DNA from: Aquimarina aggregata
GTDB lineage: Bacteria > Bacteroidota > Bacteroidia > Flavobacteriales > Flavobacteriaceae
DNA length: 64,000 nucleotides
Direction: 5' to 3'
Assembly: GCF_001632745.1 (NCBI RefSeq)
Contig: NZ_LQRT01000003.1
Location: forward strand, 186,001 to 250,000
Shown: one piece after another, positions 37,346 to 46,353 of the stretch
Position numbering within the stretch: the first letter of the stretch is position 1
How the letters are laid out: every line of letters starts with the position of its first letter
Translations under genes and position numbers: made by a program
The notes under the pieces: generated by a model
The model's input: only the letters and a program-made list of their open reading frames with translations
What the model was told of the DNA's origin: nothing
Databases searched by the model: none

Positions 37346-37687
37346 CATTTTGATTATATCTAATCATCTATTTCATAGGCTTATATATCTTTTGTTTACT
37401 CTAATAATGTATTTACATCTTTAAAACCTCAAATACTCCTAGAACACTGGTAAAAATAATCTCCAAGATTATTAAACCTTATCCAAACAGATGTATAACC
37501 TTATCTTATCATTATTTTAAGTATTTTTCACATAATTAAAAACTTTTAACCGCTCGAAAATTATATATTTGATCATGAAATTGAAGTACTTTTTAAGTTT
37601 TTACTTTTCAACAAAAATTCGATAAATATGGCTTTTTTGTAGATTGTAGCAACATCTTGTCAAACAAAAGAGTCTTTTTTTTAAACT

Positions 37688-37707
37688 TTACCTAATCAGA
37701 TAGGTAA
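37688..37707. promoter_or_regulatory. Palindrome TTACCTA-N6-TAGGTAA upstream of fahA
   Basis: Perfect 7-bp arms with a 6-bp spacer, centred about 68 nt before the fahA ATG. Candidate regulator-binding site for tyrosine catabolism; no regulator gene is adjacent. Confidence 0.45.
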
Positions 37708-37764
37708 TCAAAAGAAAAACTTTTAATACCTTCAACAATATAACAACTTAATAAAAATATTATA

Positions 37765-39045
37765 ATGCCCATAACCGCAAATTATCCTAATAGAAAAACG
37801 TGGATTGAAATCTCATCAAATACAGATTTTCCTTTACAAAATATTCCTTTCGGTGTATTTCTTACCAGAGATGATATTATTACTATAGGAACTCGAATTG
37901 GCGATACTGCTATTGATTTAGGAGCGCTTCATCAATTAGGGTATTTTGAAGGAATTCCTCTAACTGATGATATATTCTTACAAGATTCTTTGAACGATTT
38001 TATTTCTGACGGAAAAAAAACATGGAGACTGGTTCGAAATAGAATTGCAGATATTTTTGATGCTGAAAATAATACGTTAAAAAATAATGAGAAGCATAGA
38101 AAAGAAGTACTATTTTCTCTAGATGAAATAGAAATGCAACTTCCAGTTAGTGTTGGTGACTACACTGATTTTTACAGTAGTATCGAACATGCAACCAATG
38201 TTGGTGTAATGTTTAGAGGTAAAGAAAATGCGCTAATGCCTAATTGGCTTCATATGCCGGTTGGATATCATGGTAGAAGTAGTTCTATTATTCCTTCAGG
38301 AATACCTATACATCGTCCACAGGGGCAAAAATTAACTAATGGAGATACAGAACCTATTTTTGGCCCTTCTAGACTAGTAGATTTTGAACTAGAAATGGCA
38401 TTTATAACTACCGATGCTAATCACTTGGGTGAACAAATCCCTATCGACGAAGCTGAAGATTATATTTTTGGTATGGTCTTATTTAACGATTGGAGTGCTC
38501 GTGATATACAAAAATGGGAATATGTTCCTCTTGGACCTTTCTTAGGAAAAAACTTTGCATCATCTATATCCCCATGGATAGTTACATTAGATGCTTTAGA
38601 ACCCTATAGAACTAAAGGACCTAAACCATTAAAAAAACAACTTCCTTACCTTCAATATAAAGGTGAAAAGAGTTTTGACATCAAACTTGAAGTTTCTATA
38701 CAACCTGAAAATGCAAAAGAAACAATAGTTTCTAAAAGCAATTTTAAGCACATGTATTGGAACATGGCCCAGCAACTCGCTCATCATACGGTAAATGGAT
38801 GTCCTGTTAACTCTGGGGATATGATGGGAAGCGGTACTTTATCAGGCCCAACTCCTGATTCTTATGGATCAATGTTAGAATTAAGTTGGAGAGGTGAAAA
38901 ACCAGTTCAACTTAATGAAGGTGGCAGCCGAAAATTTATTGAAGATAATGATACGGTTATTATAAGAGGGTATTGTGAAAAAGAAGGAACACGAATTGGT
39001 TTTGGAGAAGTATCTACAAAATTACTACCCGTATTTAAAAAATAA
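37765..39045 (+). CDS. fahA: Fumarylacetoacetase
   Basis: 426 residues, the usual length of fumarylacetoacetate hydrolase. The N-terminal SH3-like domain is followed by the metal-binding catalytic domain (DFYSSIEHATNVG, YHGRSSSI, VDFELEMAFI, NDWSARDIQKWEY, GKNFASSISPW). It cleaves fumarylacetoacetate to fumarate and acetoacetate, the last step of tyrosine breakdown. No other tyrosine-pathway gene is adjacent. Confidence 0.96.
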   Translation: MPITANYPNRKTWIEISSNTDFPLQNIPFGVFLTRDDIITIGTRIGDTAIDLGALHQLGYFEGIPLTDDIFLQDSLNDFISDGKKTWRLVRNRIADIFDAENNTLKNNEKHRKEVLFSLDEIEMQLPVSVGDYTDFYSSIEHATNVGVMFRGKENALMPNWLHMPVGYHGRSSSIIPSGIPIHRPQGQKLTNGDTEPIFGPSRLVDFELEMAFITTDANHLGEQIPIDEAEDYIFGMVLFNDWSARDIQKWEYVPLGPFLGKNFASSISPWIVTLDALEPYRTKGPKPLKKQLPYLQYKGEKSFDIKLEVSIQPENAKETIVSKSNFKHMYWNMAQQLAHHTVNGCPVNSGDMMGSGTLSGPTPDSYGSMLELSWRGEKPVQLNEGGSRKFIEDNDTVIIRGYCEKEGTRIGFGEVSTKLLPVFKK

Positions 39046-39064
39046 AACCTTTATAAACCCTTAT

Positions 39065-39098
39065 AAAACCTCGAAAATTATAATTTCGAGGTTTTTTT
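39065..39098 (+). terminator. Terminator of fahA
   Basis: Stem AAAACCTCGAAA / TTTCGAGGTTTT, short loop, then further T residues, 20 nt after the fahA stop. Confidence 0.85.
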
Positions 39099-39153
39099 AT
39101 TATCTTTTTGGCATTAAAGTTGTCTATGTTACCCAAATTCAAATATTATCAAC

Positions 39154-40341
39154 ATGAAAAAACTACTACTATTACTTATTGTATCTGCTACCCTTGCTTC
39201 GTGTAGTAGTGTAAAACAAACCGAAAAAGCACTTAATACAGGAAACTATGATCAAGCCATAGGTATCGCCTTAAACAAACTTAGAACCAATAAAGAAAAA
39301 AAAGGAAAACAACCTTATATTCTTATGTTGGAAGAAGCGTATGCTAAAGTTGTTGACCGTGATAAAAATGCTGTAGTGTATTTAGAAAAAGAAGGTAATC
39401 CTGCTAATTTAGAACGAATGTACAATACCTATGTAGCTCTAAAAAATAGGCAAGAACGCATAAAACCATTATTACCATTATATCTTGTTGAACAAGGTCG
39501 TAATGCCAACTTTGCAATGGATAATTATGATCAAAAAATAATTGCCACAAAAGACAAACTTTCTAAATACTTATATGATAACGCAAAAGGATTATTATCG
39601 TCTGCTAATAAAAAATCTGATTATAGAGCAGTTTATGAAAACCTCATTTATCTTAACAAAATCACACCGGGTTATAAAAACACAACTGATTTAATAGAGG
39701 AGGCACATTTTAAAGGAACTGATTTTGTTAGGGTAAATATGAAAAATAAAACCAATGTTATTATTCCTAAACGTTTAGAAGGTGACCTACTAAACTTTGG
39801 TACATATGGGCTTGATGACCTTTGGACCGTTTACCATAGTCAACCTCAAAAAACGATTAAATATGACTATGCCATGGAGGTTACTCTAAGGGAAATCAAC
39901 ATTTCACCAGAAAAAATTAGAGAACGCCAGTTAGAACGTGAAAAATTGGTTAAAGACGGATGGAAATATTTAGTTGATGACGAAGGAGAGTTTGTAAAAG
40001 ATGATGAAGGCAATAAAATAAAAGTAGATAAGATGACAAAGGTGCGTTGCGAGTATTATGAATTTACTCAATTTAAAGCAACTAATGTTGTTGGTAACGT
40101 GCAATATAAAAATCTAAGAACAAAACAACTATTAGATGCTTTTCCTATAGCTAGTGAATATGTTTTCGAACATATTTATGCAAAATTTAATGGAGATAAA
40201 CGAGCACTTGAAGATGATTTAGTTCGTTATTTGGGATTACAAGCTGTCCAATTCCCTACCAATGAACAAATGGTATATGATTCTGGAGAAGGACTTAAAA
40301 ATAAATTAAAAAGTATTATTACAAGTTACCGTTTTCAATAA
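39154..40341 (+). CDS. Hypothetical lipoprotein, possible TPR at N-terminus
   Basis: 395 residues. Lipobox LASC. The first 60 mature residues look like one tetratricopeptide unit (EKALNTGNYDQAIGIALNKL). The rest is charged and helical, with a strand-rich middle. I do not recognise a catalytic motif. Similar lipoproteins are common in Flavobacteriia and unassigned. Confidence 0.75.
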   Translation: MKKLLLLLIVSATLASCSSVKQTEKALNTGNYDQAIGIALNKLRTNKEKKGKQPYILMLEEAYAKVVDRDKNAVVYLEKEGNPANLERMYNTYVALKNRQERIKPLLPLYLVEQGRNANFAMDNYDQKIIATKDKLSKYLYDNAKGLLSSANKKSDYRAVYENLIYLNKITPGYKNTTDLIEEAHFKGTDFVRVNMKNKTNVIIPKRLEGDLLNFGTYGLDDLWTVYHSQPQKTIKYDYAMEVTLREINISPEKIRERQLEREKLVKDGWKYLVDDEGEFVKDDEGNKIKVDKMTKVRCEYYEFTQFKATNVVGNVQYKNLRTKQLLDAFPIASEYVFEHIYAKFNGDKRALEDDLVRYLGLQAVQFPTNEQMVYDSGEGLKNKLKSIITSYRFQ

Positions 40342-40345
40342 AACG

Positions 40346-40383
40346 AATAAATCTCCCATATTTGTAAATATGGGAGATTTATT
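40346..40383. terminator. Bidirectional terminator
   Basis: Perfect 18-bp stem AATAAATCTCCCATATTT and its complement, 2-nt loop, between the convergent lipoprotein and ytxJ genes. Confidence 0.88.
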
Positions 40384-40386
40384 TTC

Positions 40387-40782
40387 TTATACGTATTGAT
40401 GTAAAACCTGAGGAGTAATCATACTATGTGAAGAATGATGTACTGCTACTCCGTTTCGTATTACGATAAATTGCGGAGACTCATGAAAAACCTGAAATTT
40501 TGCAGATATTTCATCAGAAATATTTCTATGATTTAACAAATCCAGATAATAAAGATCTACCTCATCTGCAGTTAAATCAAAACTACTTTCAAAATTACGA
40601 ATCACCATCCTACTAATACCGCAACGGGTCGAATGTTTAAATATCGCTTGAGTTTTTGTTTTCGATGCTTTTGTTATTGTATTCAATTGGTCAATAGTCT
40701 TAAGCTCTTGCCAAGGTAATGGTTGTTTTTCTTCTTTTGGTTCTTTTCCTTCTGATCCAAAAAGTTTATTAAATATTCCCAT
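40387..40782 (-). CDS. ytxJ: Bacillithiol-system redox protein YtxJ
   Basis: 131 residues. Thioredoxin-like DUF2847 family with a single active-site Cys (C54) in KHSTRCGISR, and YYLDLLNHR and ESPQFIVIRNG further on. YtxJ is proposed to act as a monothiol redoxin in bacillithiol-using bacteria, which include many Bacteroidota. The activity rests on family knowledge. Confidence 0.88.
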   Translation of the reverse strand: MGIFNKLFGSEGKEPKEEKQPLPWQELKTIDQLNTITKASKTKTQAIFKHSTRCGISRMVIRNFESSFDLTADEVDLYYLDLLNHRNISDEISAKFQVFHESPQFIVIRNGVAVHHSSHSMITPQVLHQYV

Positions 40783-40800
40783 ATAATTTTAGTTTCTTCC

Positions 40801-40808
40801 CAAATGTA
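40801..40808 (-). promoter_or_regulatory. -7 box TACATTTG of ytxJ
   Basis: Minus-strand TACATTTG matches TAnnTTTG, 18 nt before the ATG. No clear -33. Confidence 0.45.
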
Positions 40809-40977
40809 GTATAAAAAGTATCTCTAATTCCTGTATTCAGTCTGCCAAAAATACTAAAACTTACATTCAAAAAAATCTACCAGACATATCTTATTTAATA
40901 ATTTTTCAAATAAATTCATAGTGCCATTAAACAAAGTAGAAAGAAAGACTCTAATACTTAAATATTTCTTTAAATCT

Positions 40978-41130
40978 CTATGGCAATTTATACGATTTTA
41001 AATTAACTCCAAATCCGGCTGATCTAGATTCAGTATACCATACATTGTGAACAACGAAAAATTTTGATTTATCTAAGCTAGATGTTTCACTTACAAACCT
41101 TTTCTTTTTAACCTCAAAAACGATATTGAT
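40978..41130 (-). pseudogene. Start-less 50-codon open frame, possible gene remnant
   Basis: A minus-strand frame between two stops reads INIVFEVKKKRF..., includes FFVVHNVWYTES and RSAGFGVNL, and ends LKSYKLP. Its composition looks protein-like and it has no ATG, GTG or TTG start. It may be the tail of a decayed gene in the long ytxJ-clpB gap. The rest of 40809-41357 shows nothing clear. Confidence 0.3.
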
Positions 41131-41357
41131 TCACGAGTGACCTAAAGATAAAAATCAATAATGCACAATACAGAATTAGTCTTTTTTTAATAGTATTTGA
41201 GATTCAAAACTTTTAATTTTACAATGGATTTTGAGGTAGTACTATATAACTTACCCAACACATAATAATCATTTTTAAGTTGTATTACAACACTCTTAAA
41301 ATGCTACTCTTTGGTATTCAAATGATTTTAAAAAAAAGGAATCAATATCAAAAAAAT

Positions 41358-41400
41358 GTCAAAATGACTTGAAAATACTTTAAAAACAAGTCAATATGAC
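41358..41400 (+). promoter_or_regulatory. Paired GTCA-N3-TGAC boxes upstream of clpB
   Basis: Two copies of GTCA-N3-TGAC, at 41358-41368 and 41390-41400, centres 32 bp apart (about three helical turns). Together with their flanks they form a larger inverted repeat (14 of 16 positions). They lie 60-100 nt upstream of the clpB ATG, where a heat-shock operator would be expected. The binding protein is unknown. Confidence 0.55.
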
Positions 41401-41460
41401 ATGTTTTTAAAACAGGAATACTATTTGTTTTTCTTGAAACATATTCAAAAACAGACAACT

Positions 41461-44064
41461 ATGAATTTTAATAATTTCACTATAAAATCACAGGAAGCCA
41501 TCCAACAAGCCCAACAGCTTGCACAGGGATTTGGGCATCAGCAAATAGAAAACGAACACATTTTTAAAGCTATTTTTAATGTAGATGAAAATGTTCTTCC
41601 CTTTTTATTGAAAAAATTAAATGTCAATATTACGTTATTACAACAAGTTCTTGACAGCACTCTCGAAAGTTTCCCTAAAGTTACTGGAGGTGATATTCAA
41701 CTATCTCGTGAAGCAGGAAAATCACTAAATGAGTCTAGCATTATTGCAAAAAAAATGAATGATGACTATGTTTCTATAGAACATTTAGTTATTGCAATTT
41801 TTAAGTCTAAAAGTAAAATCTCTCAAATTTTAAAAGATCAGGGCGTTACCGAAAAACATTTAACCGAAGCGATTAACGAAATAAGAAATGGTGAACGTGT
41901 GACCTCTCAAAGTGCAGAAGAAACATATCAAGCCCTAGGTAAATATGCCAAGAATCTAAACGATATGGCAGAAAATGGGAAACTTGATCCCGTAATCGGT
42001 CGTGATGAAGAAATACGCCGAGTACTACAAATACTTTCTCGTAGAACTAAAAACAACCCTATGTTAGTTGGTGAACCTGGTGTAGGTAAAACAGCAATCG
42101 CAGAAGGACTAGCGCATAGAATAATCGCTGGAGATATTCCAGAAAACTTAAAAAACAAGCAAATATTCTCATTGGATATGGGAGCTTTGATTGCAGGAGC
42201 AAAATTTAAAGGGGAGTTTGAAGAACGCCTTAAGGCCGTTGTAAAAGAAGTAACCACTAGTGATGGGGATATTGTATTATTTATCGATGAAATCCACACT
42301 CTAGTTGGTGCTGGCGGTGGCCAAGGAGCTATGGACGCTGCTAATATTTTAAAACCTGCACTAGCCCGAGGCGAGCTGCGCGCTATTGGAGCCACTACTC
42401 TTGATGAGTACCAAAAATACTTTGAAAAGGATAAAGCCCTAGAAAGACGTTTTCAAAAAGTTATTGTTGATGAGCCTGATACCGAAAGCGCCATATCAAT
42501 ACTTAGAGGTATTAAAGAAAAGTATGAAACACATCATAAAGTAAGAATTAAAGATGAAGCGATAATAGCCGCTGTAGAGCTATCGCAACGTTACATTACC
42601 AACAGGTTTTTACCCGACAAAGCCATTGATTTAATGGATGAAGCTGCTTCGAAATTACGTATGGAGATCAATTCTAAACCTGAAGAATTAGACGTTCTGG
42701 ATAGAAAAGTTATGCAACTAGAAATTGAAATTGAAGCCATAAAGCGTGAAAACGATGAAGTTAAATTAAGAGTTCTTAATGCAGACCTTGCCAACATCAA
42801 AGAAGAAAGAAACGAAATATTTACCAAATGGCAGAGCGAAAAAGAAGTTGTCGATGCCATACAAAATACCAAAACTGCCATCGAAGAATATAAGCTTGAA
42901 GCTGAAAAAGCAGAACGAAATGGAGATTACGGAAAAGTAGCAGAAATACGATATGGCAAGATAAAAGAAACTCAAGAAGAACTTGAGAGACTTCATTTAC
43001 AATTAGAACAACAACAAAGCAATTCGTCCTTAATAAAAGAAGAAGTTACAAATGATGATATAGCCGAAGTTGTTGCAAAATGGACAGGAATTCCTGTTAC
43101 CAAAATGTTACAAAGTGAACGAGAAAAATTATTAGTTTTAGAAAAAGAACTGCAAAAAAGAGTGGTCGGTCAAATCGAAGCTATCGCAGCAGTAAGTGAC
43201 GCGGTTAGAAGAAGTAGAGCTGGGTTACAAGATCAAAAAAAACCGATAGGATCTTTTCTTTTTCTAGGAACTACAGGAATTGGTAAAACAGAGTTAGCAA
43301 AAGCCTTGGCAGAATATCTTTTTGATGATGAAAGCGCAATGACAAGAATAGACATGAGTGAATATCAAGAACGCCATGCAGTAAGCAGATTAGTAGGAGC
43401 ACCTCCAGGCTATGTTGGATACGATGAAGGAGGTCAGTTAACAGAAGCTGTTAGAAGAAAACCATACTCTGTTGTATTGTTAGATGAAATCGAAAAAGCA
43501 CATCCAGATACTTTTAATATATTACTACAAGTATTAGATGAAGGTAGGTTAACTGACAATAAAGGAAGGACTGCAGATTTCAGGAATACAATCATAATCA
43601 TGACAAGCAATATCGGGAGTCATATTATACAGGATAAATTTGAAGCCATAAAAGATGTTGATACTGCAATGGAAGCCGCCAAAATTGATGTACTTGCATT
43701 ATTAAAGCAATCTGTAAGACCTGAGTTCCTAAACAGAATAGACGACATTGTTATGTTTTCTCCTCTTACACAAAGAAACATTACAGAAATTGTTAAGCTT
43801 CAATTAAAAAATGTATCCAAAATGTTAGAACAGCAAAACATATCATTAGATGCTACAGACGAGGCAATTACTTTTTTATCTAAAAAAGGTTTTCAACCAG
43901 AATTTGGTGCAAGGCCTGTAAAACGAACAATACAAAAAGAAGTTCTAAATGCCTTATCTAAAGAGATTCTTTCTGGAAAAATTTCTACAGAAAGTAGTAT
44001 ACTACTAGATGAGTTCGATGATAATCTTGTTTTTAGAAATCAGATAGATTTAGTACCTAAATAA
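41461..44064 (+). CDS. clpB: ATP-dependent disaggregase ClpB
   Basis: 867 residues from the ATG at 41461, the standard start (MNFNNFTIKSQEAIQ); an ATG at 41401 would add 20 residues unlike the family. N-domain (1-145), first AAA+ with GEPGVGKT (204-211), coiled-coil middle domain (about 405-525, Lys/Glu-rich), second AAA+ with GTTGIGKT, and C-terminal sensor FQPEFGARPVKR. ClpB works with DnaK to resolubilise aggregated proteins after heat stress. Upstream paired boxes may give heat control. Confidence 0.97.
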   Translation: MNFNNFTIKSQEAIQQAQQLAQGFGHQQIENEHIFKAIFNVDENVLPFLLKKLNVNITLLQQVLDSTLESFPKVTGGDIQLSREAGKSLNESSIIAKKMNDDYVSIEHLVIAIFKSKSKISQILKDQGVTEKHLTEAINEIRNGERVTSQSAEETYQALGKYAKNLNDMAENGKLDPVIGRDEEIRRVLQILSRRTKNNPMLVGEPGVGKTAIAEGLAHRIIAGDIPENLKNKQIFSLDMGALIAGAKFKGEFEERLKAVVKEVTTSDGDIVLFIDEIHTLVGAGGGQGAMDAANILKPALARGELRAIGATTLDEYQKYFEKDKALERRFQKVIVDEPDTESAISILRGIKEKYETHHKVRIKDEAIIAAVELSQRYITNRFLPDKAIDLMDEAASKLRMEINSKPEELDVLDRKVMQLEIEIEAIKRENDEVKLRVLNADLANIKEERNEIFTKWQSEKEVVDAIQNTKTAIEEYKLEAEKAERNGDYGKVAEIRYGKIKETQEELERLHLQLEQQQSNSSLIKEEVTNDDIAEVVAKWTGIPVTKMLQSEREKLLVLEKELQKRVVGQIEAIAAVSDAVRRSRAGLQDQKKPIGSFLFLGTTGIGKTELAKALAEYLFDDESAMTRIDMSEYQERHAVSRLVGAPPGYVGYDEGGQLTEAVRRKPYSVVLLDEIEKAHPDTFNILLQVLDEGRLTDNKGRTADFRNTIIIMTSNIGSHIIQDKFEAIKDVDTAMEAAKIDVLALLKQSVRPEFLNRIDDIVMFSPLTQRNITEIVKLQLKNVSKMLEQQNISLDATDEAITFLSKKGFQPEFGARPVKRTIQKEVLNALSKEILSGKISTESSILLDEFDDNLVFRNQIDLVPK

Positions 44065-44090
44065 CCAAAATCAAAGTAAAATTAAAACCT

Positions 44091-44131
44091 AAGTTGGCAT
44101 TTAAATGTTAAATAGTATTAAATGCCAACTT
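44091..44131 (+). terminator. Terminator of clpB
   Basis: Perfect 14-bp stem AAGTTGGCATTTAA / TTAAATGCCAACTT, 13-nt loop, 26 nt after the clpB stop codon. Confidence 0.8.
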
Positions 44132-44158
44132 TATATATTTGAATCAAATTCTTATGGA

Positions 44159-44175
44159 TTACGGTTTTACCGTAG
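44159..44175. promoter_or_regulatory. Palindrome TACGGT-TTT-ACCGTA
   Basis: 6-3-6 palindrome about 80 nt upstream of the ATG at 44254. It closely resembles the palindrome at 168-184 (both contain GGTTTTACC). Candidate operator; binder unknown. Confidence 0.35.
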
Positions 44176-44253
44176 TTATTAACAAATTTATTCCTACAAC
44201 GGTTAATAAATAAATCTAGAAAAAAAACAGCTTTTAGTTACATTGCAGGCGCA

Positions 44254-44895
44254 ATGAAGCCAACTATAATAGCACTATTACTTCTTACAACATATACCTG
44301 CTTTGGACAAAGCAGAAAAAGTGCATTATCTGATATTAGGAACAAATATCAATTGATAAGAGAACTACTAGATTCTAATGCGCTCAGACAACATCATACA
44401 GATTATTCATGTAAAGAGACTTCAGAAGAAGGAACCCTTACCTTTTATTATAACAGTAGTGAATTAAAACATATTAGCCACAACTATACAAAAGGACATG
44501 TAAATTATAGAGATGAGTTTTACATTTGGGATGATGAATTGTTTTTCCAGTATTCAATTCATAATATCTGGTATAAAGATTATGAAAGAAATAAATCAGG
44601 CAAACTAGAAAAAGTAGATGTGACATTAACCTTAGAAGAGCGTTTTTACTTCGAAAACAATGCTATTATAAAATGTCAATTCAAAGACTATGAAAATCGA
44701 AGCAATACCCCCAAAATTATAAAAACACAACATATTAGAAACAAAAATGTAGGTTGTGATCAAGCTCAAGATGCTCTTGAAAAATTTAATACCCTACTAC
44801 AGTATCAGGAAATAAATATCAAAGATGCATGTAACTTACCAAGGAGTATTACCAAAACTGAAATTATTGATATTATAAATAACAGTAGAAACTAG
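44254..44895 (+). CDS. Hypothetical secreted protein
   Basis: 213 residues. Signal peptide ends near CFGQ. The mature part is charged with strand-like segments (EGTLTFYYNSSELKHISHNY, FYIWDDELFFQYS) and three scattered cysteines. I do not recognise the family. Downstream of clpB behind its terminator; the palindrome at 44159 may control it. Confidence 0.7.
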   Translation: MKPTIIALLLLTTYTCFGQSRKSALSDIRNKYQLIRELLDSNALRQHHTDYSCKETSEEGTLTFYYNSSELKHISHNYTKGHVNYRDEFYIWDDELFFQYSIHNIWYKDYERNKSGKLEKVDVTLTLEERFYFENNAIIKCQFKDYENRSNTPKIIKTQHIRNKNVGCDQAQDALEKFNTLLQYQEINIKDACNLPRSITKTEIIDIINNSRN

Positions 44896-44934
44896 CACTG
44901 ATTTTATCTTTAAAAAACAATAACTATATAAAAT

Positions 44935-44954
44935 AATATACCATTTGGTATATT
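44935..44954. promoter_or_regulatory. TetR operator O1
   Basis: Perfect 20-bp palindrome AATATACCA, TT, TGGTATATT, overlapping the -33 region of the TetR gene promoter. A near-identical copy lies behind the gene. Very likely the autoregulatory site. Confidence 0.8.
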
Positions 44955-44959
44955 ATTCG

Positions 44960-44967
44960 TATATTTG
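44960..44967 (+). promoter_or_regulatory. -7 box TATATTTG of the TetR gene
   Basis: Matches TAnnTTTG, 5 bp downstream of operator O1 and 20 nt before the ATG. Operator occupancy would block this promoter. Confidence 0.65.
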
Positions 44968-44986
44968 ATTATCTTTTTATCTCATT

Positions 44987-45583
44987 ATGCTTACAAAGGC
45001 CAAACAAACATCCGATTTTATCATTCAAACAGTAGCACCCATTTTTAATAAAAATGGATATGCAGCAACAAGTCTTAGTGATATTACCAAAGCTACTGGA
45101 TTAACAAAAGGAGCGATTTATGGTAATTTTAAAAATAAAGAAGAATTGGCCATTGCAACATTTAATTTTACGGTAAAAAATATGCTTCGTAGAATTACCG
45201 ATCACCAGTCATTGAGCAATTCACCTATAGAAAAATTATATCTTATTACAGACTTTTATAGAAATTATTATAATTACAGCCAAGAACTGGGAGGATGTCC
45301 TGTTTTAAATATGGGTGTAGATTCGAAACATCAAAACCCATCAATGTTTCAACATGTAAAGTACACGATACATAAAATCCAAAATAACGTTGCAAAACTA
45401 ATAGAAGAAGGGAAACTACAAAATGAGATAAAACTGGATATAGACACTATTCTGTATTCAAAAAGACTATATACAATGATCATAGGAGCCATTTTTATGA
45501 CCCATACTATAGAAGATAATAATTATTTATTGGAAACTATGGATCAAATAGATCAGATGATTCATAAAGAACTTAAAAAATAA
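44987..45583 (+). CDS. TetR/AcrR family regulator
   Basis: 198 residues. N-terminal helix-turn-helix (about 25-50; TSLSDITKATGLTKGAIYGNFKNKEEL, core GLTKGAIYGNFKNK) and an all-helical ligand domain. A conserved GGCPVLN after the first ligand-domain helices is typical of a group that often controls drug or fatty-acid genes. It is flanked by two palindromes of the same sequence, one in its own promoter and one before the downstream thioesterase gene, so it probably represses both. Confidence 0.93.
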   Translation: MLTKAKQTSDFIIQTVAPIFNKNGYAATSLSDITKATGLTKGAIYGNFKNKEELAIATFNFTVKNMLRRITDHQSLSNSPIEKLYLITDFYRNYYNYSQELGGCPVLNMGVDSKHQNPSMFQHVKYTIHKIQNNVAKLIEEGKLQNEIKLDIDTILYSKRLYTMIIGAIFMTHTIEDNNYLLETMDQIDQMIHKELKK

Positions 45584-45597
45584 TTTTTTTACTTAAA

Positions 45598-45617
45598 AAT
45601 ATACCAATTGGTATATT
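45598..45617. promoter_or_regulatory. TetR operator O2
   Basis: Perfect 20-bp palindrome AATATACCA, AT, TGGTATATT, differing from O1 only in the central two bases. It lies 18 bp before the thioesterase ATG. Confidence 0.8.
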
Positions 45618-45635
45618 ATAAAAAATAAGACAAAT

Positions 45636-46118
45636 ATGAAACTTTTAAAAGTAGTAGAAACCAAAGCCAAAATAAGATTTCAAGATTGTGATCCTTTTAA
45701 TCACCTGAATAATGCATCATATATAAATTATATGATCAATGCTCGTGAAGATCAAATTGAAAAATACTATGATCTGGATATTTTTAAACTCGCTAAGACA
45801 AAAGGTATCAGTTGGGTTGTTGGAACAAATCAAATAGCCTATTTAAAACCTGCATTACTAATGGAAGAAGTATGTATTGATTCTCAATTAATACGATTTT
45901 CAGAAAATCAATTACATGTAGAGATTAGAATGTGGAATCATAACAAGACAGAACTCAAAGCGGTCATGTGGAGTACTTTTGTACATTTTAATTTATTAAA
46001 GCAAAAACGTTGGAGTCATAGTCCAGAACTAATAGAATTATTCCAAAATATAGTATCACCAGTATCAGAAAACAGTTTTGAACAAAGAATTTTGCATTTT
46101 AAACCACAAAAAGTGTAA
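45636..46118 (+). CDS. Acyl-CoA thioesterase, 4-hydroxybenzoyl-CoA type
   Basis: 160 residues of the hot-dog-fold YbgC/FadM-like thioesterases. The active-site block is RFQDCDPFNHLNNASYINYM with the catalytic Asp in CDPFNHLNN. It hydrolyses acyl-CoA thioesters. The TetR operator O2 lies directly before it, so it is probably the regulated target, with acyl-CoA as a possible inducer. Confidence 0.88.
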   Translation: MKLLKVVETKAKIRFQDCDPFNHLNNASYINYMINAREDQIEKYYDLDIFKLAKTKGISWVVGTNQIAYLKPALLMEEVCIDSQLIRFSENQLHVEIRMWNHNKTELKAVMWSTFVHFNLLKQKRWSHSPELIELFQNIVSPVSENSFEQRILHFKPQKV

Positions 46119-46173
46119 CATTACCTTTTTTTTATAGTCTTATAAAAACAACCACGTAAAAAAACCTAGCCAT

Positions 46174-46299
46174 ATGAAATCTTCTGGCGACCTAGACTCT
46201 TCTAATAAGAAAAGAAGTTCCTATATATACATAGGCTTTTTTATATTGGCTATAGTCTCTATGGTAGTTGTCGTTTGGCAAATGGGAATGTTAGAGTAA
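46174..46299 (+). CDS. 41-residue single-pass membrane protein
   Basis: A short open frame with a polar, Ser/Lys-rich N-terminus (MKSSGDLDSSNKKRSS) and one strong hydrophobic helix (YIYIGFFILAIVSMVVVVW). The positive charges before the helix predict an inside N-terminus. No family is recognised. The codon usage fits the neighbours. It is a reasonable small-protein candidate between the thioesterase and phosphatase genes. Confidence 0.6.
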   Translation: MKSSGDLDSSNKKRSSYIYIGFFILAIVSMVVVVWQMGMLE

Positions 46300-46353
46300 T
46301 TGATTTTAGTAGTAACAATTATTTTTATACATTTATAAATAGAATATTAGTCT

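Noticed and set aside
41928-42395. 155-codon antisense open frame inside clpB
   Set aside because: It is a mirror of a conserved coding region; the sense strand encodes the first ClpB ATPase domain without interruption.
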